From the NCBI GenBank assembly GCA_020638675.1, contig JACKID010000001.1, positions 2,604,001 through 2,668,000 on the forward strand: a stretch of 64,000 nt of DNA, written 5' to 3'. A program made the translations under genes and the position numbers. Under the pieces are notes generated by a model that worked only from the letters and a program-made list of their open reading frames with translations, was not told the DNA's origin and did not search any database. The DNA is from Planctomycetota bacterium. Its GTDB lineage: Bacteria > Planctomycetota > UBA8742 > UBA2392. Below are positions 60,414 to 64,000 of the stretch, piece by piece. The stretch's first letter is position 1, and every line of letters begins with the position of its first letter.

Positions 60414-60534
60414 AAGCACCAGTTTACAGGCCCGTTACAAGGCATGGCCAGTATGCACCGTACTATGGAAGTAACGGAACTGATGGTGAACCCATTTCGT
60501 CCAAGTTCTGCCCCGGATTCTCCAGGAGATCGCC

Positions 60535-62166
60535 ATGAACTCTGTCAAACGGATCCTCCCCGCCTTCGCGCTCGGTGCCACGCTGCTGGCGGCGTGCACG
60601 GCACCCGCGCCGCAGCCGCAACCGGACGAAGTCAAGCAGCCCGAAAAAGTGACGCCGAAGACCGAAGTTGTGAAGACCCTCAGCCTCAACCTCGACGATC
60701 TCAAAGCCTACGAGATCAAGGACGGGGAAGCAGGCAAACCGATCGCGTTCACCCTCGACAACGGTATGAAGGCATGGGCAGTGCGGCTTCCACAGAAGCT
60801 GCCGCTTGCCACACCCGCAATCGCCGACGGGCGGCTCTACGTCGGCGGCGGCTTCGGCAGCTACGACTTCTACTGTCTCGACGCCAACACCGGCGCGACC
60901 ATCTGGCAGGTGCGCACCACAGACGACGGCCCAACGGGCGCGGTCGTCAGCGGCGACTATGTGGCCTACAACACCGAGTCCTGCACCATCGAAGTACGCC
61001 TTTGCAGCAACGGCGAGCTGGCCTGGGGCCGCTGGCTCGGCGACCCGCTCATGAGCCAGCCCGCGATCGCAGACGACTGCGTGATGATGTGCTGGCCAAC
61101 CGGCTTCGGCGGCGAGCAGATGATCCCCGAAGACAGCGACGGCGACCCCGTGCCCCAGACACCCGAGTCCAATGGCCCCGTCGCAGGCACAACCGGGCCC
61201 GTTGCGAAAGGCCAGATCGCGCGTGGCGGGATCAAGGTGAAAGGCAAGGGCAGCCACGCACTCGGCTGTTTTGACCTCAAGACAGGCGCGGTCCGCTGGG
61301 CGCAGGCCGTTCCGGGTGACTGCATCAGCGCGCCGGTTGTCGAAGGCGGCATCGTGTACGCGGCGACGCTGGACGGCACACTGACCCAGGTCGATCTCAA
61401 GACCGGCAAGCTGCTCGGGCAGGAAAAGCAGAACGCGACTTCGGCCCCGTGGGTGACGCGCAACGGGACAACGCTTGAGGCGATTTGCGCCCAACGCGAA
61501 ACCCGCACCGAGACCGTGGACGGCAAGGAAGTTCAGGTCCACTACGAAGGCTGGCGCCGCTTTGATCATGAAGCCCAGACCCGCGGTGCACTGCGCCAGA
61601 CCCAGCGCGCGGACTACCTGCACCGCGAAAACGTCCGCGGCAACTCCTACTACGGCGCCGCAAGCAAGGCCCAGCAGGACTCGGGCGTAGGATTTGCTTC
61701 GGCACCTGAGACAGCCAAGGCCGGCGAAGCGGGTGACAACCTCGGTGAGGACAGCATCGTCGGGCTATGGGCATTCCAGGGCTCACGCCCGATGGTGCAC
61801 TCCGGCAAGCTCTACAACTGCCTCGGCAACACGGTCAGCGGCGGCGAACTCGACGGCAGCAAGCTCGATTGGGAGCTCACCTATCGCCCGGACCGGAATG
61901 AACGCCTGCTCAGCCCACCTGCGGCGGCCGGGGGCCAACTGGTGTTCGCCGGGCTCGACGGCGCGGTGTTCACCATCGACGCCGGCACAGGCGAGCTGAA
62001 ACACGCGCTGAAGCTGAACAAGAGCTTCGTCTTTCAGCCGGCCGTGATGAACGGACGCATCTACCTCAGCACCCAGGATGGCTGGCTGATTACCATCGAT
62101 ACGGGCGACAAGGCGCTGGACGGCTGGAGCATGTGGGGTGGTGGCCCCGCCCACAACGGCAAGTAG
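60535..62166 (+). CDS. PQQ-like beta-propeller lipoprotein
   Basis: A 543-residue secreted protein. The start ILPAFALGATLLAAC is a lipoprotein signal with lipidated Cys21. The mature part has PQQ/YncE-type blades: PAIADGRLYVGGGFGSYDFYCLDANTGATIW, then ALGCFDLKTGAVRW, then VVEGGIVYAATLDGTLTQVDLKTG, then AGGQLVFAGLDGAVFTIDAGTG and NGRIYLSTQDGWLITIDTG. These form a beta-propeller; I see no proof of PQQ binding. CAGGAGATCGCC precedes ATG 60535. It ends before a strong terminator (62177-62211), then comes the thioredoxin/PDZ gene on the same strand. Confidence 0.8.
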   Translation: MNSVKRILPAFALGATLLAACTAPAPQPQPDEVKQPEKVTPKTEVVKTLSLNLDDLKAYEIKDGEAGKPIAFTLDNGMKAWAVRLPQKLPLATPAIADGRLYVGGGFGSYDFYCLDANTGATIWQVRTTDDGPTGAVVSGDYVAYNTESCTIEVRLCSNGELAWGRWLGDPLMSQPAIADDCVMMCWPTGFGGEQMIPEDSDGDPVPQTPESNGPVAGTTGPVAKGQIARGGIKVKGKGSHALGCFDLKTGAVRWAQAVPGDCISAPVVEGGIVYAATLDGTLTQVDLKTGKLLGQEKQNATSAPWVTRNGTTLEAICAQRETRTETVDGKEVQVHYEGWRRFDHEAQTRGALRQTQRADYLHRENVRGNSYYGAASKAQQDSGVGFASAPETAKAGEAGDNLGEDSIVGLWAFQGSRPMVHSGKLYNCLGNTVSGGELDGSKLDWELTYRPDRNERLLSPPAAAGGQLVFAGLDGAVFTIDAGTGELKHALKLNKSFVFQPAVMNGRIYLSTQDGWLITIDTGDKALDGWSMWGGGPAHNGK

Positions 62167-62176
62167 CCGCCGATGC

Positions 62177-62211
62177 AATTCGCCCCGCGCCGCGGGGCGA
62201 ATTCATTTTTT
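62177..62211 (+). terminator. Intrinsic terminator after the PQQ-propeller gene
   Basis: A perfect 12-base stem (AATTCGCCCCGC, 62177-62188, with 62192-62203) with a GCC loop and a run of six T after CA. It lies 11 bases after the stop at 62166, so the next gene must have its own promoter. Confidence 0.9.
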
Positions 62212-62288
62212 CTGGCCCGGTTGCCCGCCACGGCACATTCATACTGTCGAGGGCCCCCGGAAGGGGGTTGAGGCACATGGAGAAACCA

Positions 62289-63539
62289 ATGAAGCGCACG
62301 GCCGTCAGCCTGCTGCTCACGCTCGCCATGATCGGCGCGTGGTGGGCAAGCACGCCGCCCGAACCCGTTGATGCGGGCGGCTTTGAATGGATCACCGACT
62401 ACAAGGCTGGGCTGGAAAAGGCCCGCGCGGAAGACAAACCGATCTTCCTCGAATTCCGCTGCGTCCCGTGAGTGCCCTGCCGAGCCTTCCACGACCAGTT
62501 GGTCAACCCACGGGGTAAGATTGCCAAGCTTCTGCGCGATTACGTCTGCATTCGTATTGCGGACATGACCGGCGTGGACATCGGGCTGTTCGAGTTCGAT
62601 CCGGACTCCACACTCTATTGCTTCATCCTGAATGCCGACGAGCAGATCTACATGCGCTTCGGCGGGCGCGATGACGAAAGCGCGGAGACGTTCCTCAATG
62701 CCGAATCGCTCGAAATCGCTCTCGAGCGCGGGCTTGAGCAGCACGAGAGGCAGAAGTCCGCTGACGCGCCCAAGCCCAGGCGCCCGGACCCGTTCTTCCC
62801 GCGCGACTACCCGGACATCAAGAACGACGAAATCGCCAAGGGCAAGTGCGTCCACTGCCACCATCTGGGCCAGGCCAAGACCCAGATGCTGCAGAGCCAG
62901 GGCAAGCTGGACCGCATGAAGGACATGTGGATCTACCCTGACATCAAGCGGCTGGGCGTTCAGATCGATCCCAAGAAAGGCCTCGAGATCGAAGGTGTTG
63001 ACGGCGTCGCCAAGGACGCCGGGCTCAAGAAGAAGGACGAGATCATTAAGCTGGAGGGGCAGCCGGTGCTGACGTTCGGCGACCTTCAGTACGCCCTGAA
63101 CAGACACCCAATGGAATCAAAGACACTCAAGCTGACTGTCCAACGCAAGGATGAAGAAGTCGAGCTTGAACTGCCGCTCGACAAGTGGTGGCGCGTCACG
63201 GACATCGCCCGCCGCGCCGGCACGCACGCACTGGAGCCCTTTCCCGAGTTCTGGGGCAAAGAGCTGGACAAGTCAGAGAAGCGCAAGCTCGGCATCAAGG
63301 AAGAAGAGTTCGCGCTTGAGGTGACCAAGTTCTGGGTCAAGACGAACGCGCAGGGTGCGGGTGTGCAGGTTGGCGACATCGTCTATGCGGTCGACGACAT
63401 CACCAGCGTAGAGTACACGACCAACCCGACCACCTGGATCCGCCTGAACAAGGCCGCCAACGACACCATCACCATCAAGGTCCTGCGCAACGGCAAGAAG
63501 CTCGAGTTCAGCTTCAAGCTAAAAGCACGTCCCTGGTAG
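62289..63539 (+). CDS. Thioredoxin-like/PDZ selenoprotein candidate with in-frame TGA
   Basis: If TGA at 62469-62471 is read as selenocysteine, one 416-residue protein results. Residues 1-20 are a signal anchor (LLLTLAMIGAWWA), 30-150 a thioredoxin-like domain with R57-C58-V-P-Sec61-V-P-C64, so Cys-x-x-Sec and Sec-x-x-Cys motifs share the Sec. C187-V-H-C190-H191 is a CXXCH haem-c motif, and 200-275 plus 330-410 are two PDZ-like domains (EGVDGVAKDAGLKKKDEIIKL and AQGAGVQVGDIVYAVDDI). The frame is unbroken on both sides of the TGA. A small stem-loop (62493-62504) lies 25 bases after it, in the bacterial SECIS range. ATG 62289 has GGAG six bases upstream; ATG 62277 is possible. If TGA is a stop, the thioredoxin half would be a 60-residue fragment. 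Confidence 0.75.
62493..62504 (+). promoter_or_regulatory. Possible bacterial SECIS stem-loop
   Basis: GACC (62493-62496) and GGTC (62501-62504) close a four-base AGTT loop whose second base is G. Twenty-five bases separate the TGA from the loop, inside the 16-37 range of the published bacterial SECIS consensus. The stem is short (4 base pairs), with possible outer pairs of C- and G-rich bases, so support is moderate. It lies within the coding sequence, as bacterial SECIS elements do. Confidence 0.5.
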
Positions 63540-63551
63540 CGGCCTGCAAAC

Positions 63552-63594
63552 AGCGCGGTGGAGGCCTCGAAGGGCTTCCGCCGCGCTTTGCTTT
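63552..63594 (+). terminator. Terminator after the thioredoxin/PDZ gene
   Basis: A 15-base stem (63552-63566 with 63573-63587, two G-T wobbles) with a TCGAAG loop, followed by TTGCTTTGTT. It lies 12 bases after the stop at 63539. Confidence 0.8.
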
Positions 63595-63656
63595 GTTCGG
63601 GCTGGCCACGCACCTGCTCAGACACTAACTTTTGTGCCAACGACGAAAGGAGTGTC

Positions 63657-64000
63657 ATGAGCTACGAAGGCTTCCAGCACAACCACCTCATGATCCGCAA
63701 GAAGGTCTTTGCCTTCCTCGGCCAGCAGTTCCACATTTACGACCCCGCCGGCAACCTTGTCTTCTACACCAAGCAGAAAGCCTTCAAGCTCAAGGAGGAC
63801 ATTCGCGTCTTCAAGGACGAGTCCATGACGCAGGAAGTGCTCTGGATCCAGGCGCGCGGCGTGCTGGACTTCGGCATGACCTACGACGTCTACGACCAGA
63901 TCGCGCGGCAGAAGGTTGGCGCGCTGCGCCGCAAAGGCATGGCTTCGATCTTCCGCGATGAGTGGCACATCCTCGATGTCAACGACCAGCAGATCGGCAC
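63657..64000 (+). CDS. LURP-one/Tubby-like protein (3' truncated)
   Basis: The first 114 residues of a gene cut by the window end: MSYEGFQHNHLMIRKKVFAF, DPAGNLVFYTKQKAFKLKEDIRVF, VLWIQARGVLDFGMTYDVYD and GMASIFRDEWHILDVNDQQIG. This matches the bacterial LURP-one-related/phospholipid-scramblase-like fold (Tubby C-terminal-like barrel). Such proteins are usually about 170-200 residues and cytoplasmic or membrane-associated. AAAGGAG lies about four bases before ATG 63657. The function is unknown. Confidence 0.75.
   Translation, partial: MSYEGFQHNHLMIRKKVFAFLGQQFHIYDPAGNLVFYTKQKAFKLKEDIRVFKDESMTQEVLWIQARGVLDFGMTYDVYDQIARQKVGALRRKGMASIFRDEWHILDVNDQQIG

Noticed and set aside
62277..63539. Thioredoxin/PDZ region as two separate genes or a pseudogene
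   Set aside because: The frame on both sides of the TGA is continuous, domain sequence runs across it and the TGA is at the active site. A second gene starting at the following GTG would lack the first half of the fold. I kept Sec as the better explanation, but it is not proven.

Overview
The window is GC-rich, densely coded bacterial chromosome. It has no rRNA, tRNA, CRISPR array, transposase or phage gene that I can recognise. Gene content fits an uncultured, Gram-negative, probably planctomycete-like (Planctomycetota/PVC) bacterium: ECF sigma factors paired with FecR-like anti-sigma proteins, a Ser/Thr kinase, PQQ-type and multihaem secreted proteins, thioredoxin-fold/PDZ proteins, prepilin-like proteins with tandem MshEN-type repeats, and extragenic palindromic repeats. 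The phylum assignment is an inference; no marker gene decides it.

Layout. 1-4.1 kb: end of an unidentified gene, a DUF309 protein, a hexapeptide acyltransferase, a glycosyltransferase and a lone adenine-methyltransferase-like protein. 4.2-7.2 kb: nifU-nifS and a TPR protein. 7.2-9.9 kb: two paralogous type II pseudopilin-like proteins and an MshEN-repeat/zinc-ribbon protein. 10-12 kb: two TPM-domain proteins and a lipoprotein. 12.2-19.7 kb (minus): radical SAM protein, ECF sigma with a fused anti-sigma protein, an AAC(6')-like acetyltransferase, a Na/Pi symporter, a Rieske-flavodoxin fusion and a crotonase. 19.8-30.3 kb (minus): zinc-ribbon membrane protein, split Ada/Ogt pair, an XRE-XRE-GIY-YIG protein, aldehyde dehydrogenase, TsaB, GlmM with a histone-like tail, a ChaN-like protein, and FecR/sigma. 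30.6-36.4 kb: three tandem paralogous PilX-like proteins, each with its own promoter and most with a clear terminator. 36.4-47.3 kb: DUF4349 lipoprotein, ComEC, two zinc-ribbon membrane proteins, accA, pnp-rpsO, ispD, eno and a small conserved protein. 47.7-58.5 kb: Ser/Thr kinase, small zinc ribbons, an outer-membrane-like protein, a pentahaem cytochrome, a coiled-coil/TPR pair, a PH-like membrane protein, and a BatA-like plus DUF58 pair. 58.7-64 kb: UbiB-family kinase, a PQQ-propeller lipoprotein, a thioredoxin/PDZ gene with an in-frame TGA, and a truncated LURP-one-like gene.

How the genes work together. Housekeeping modules (Fe-S assembly, RNA decay with S15, glycolysis, isoprenoid, fatty-acid and cell-wall precursor synthesis) sit among envelope and redox genes. 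Two sigma/anti-sigma pairs suggest envelope signalling; one is divergent from the PilX-like cluster.

Most notable: (1) a probable new selenoprotein at 62289-63539, where TGA (62469-62471) forms a Cys-x-x-Sec-x-x-Cys motif in a thioredoxin-like domain, followed by a CXXCH haem motif and PDZ domains; (2) the three-gene PilX-like array; (3) an XRE-acidic linker-XRE-GIY-YIG protein; (4) a NifU whose scaffold cysteines are replaced; (5) an anti-sigma ORF that runs in frame through a second ribosome-binding site and signal peptide.
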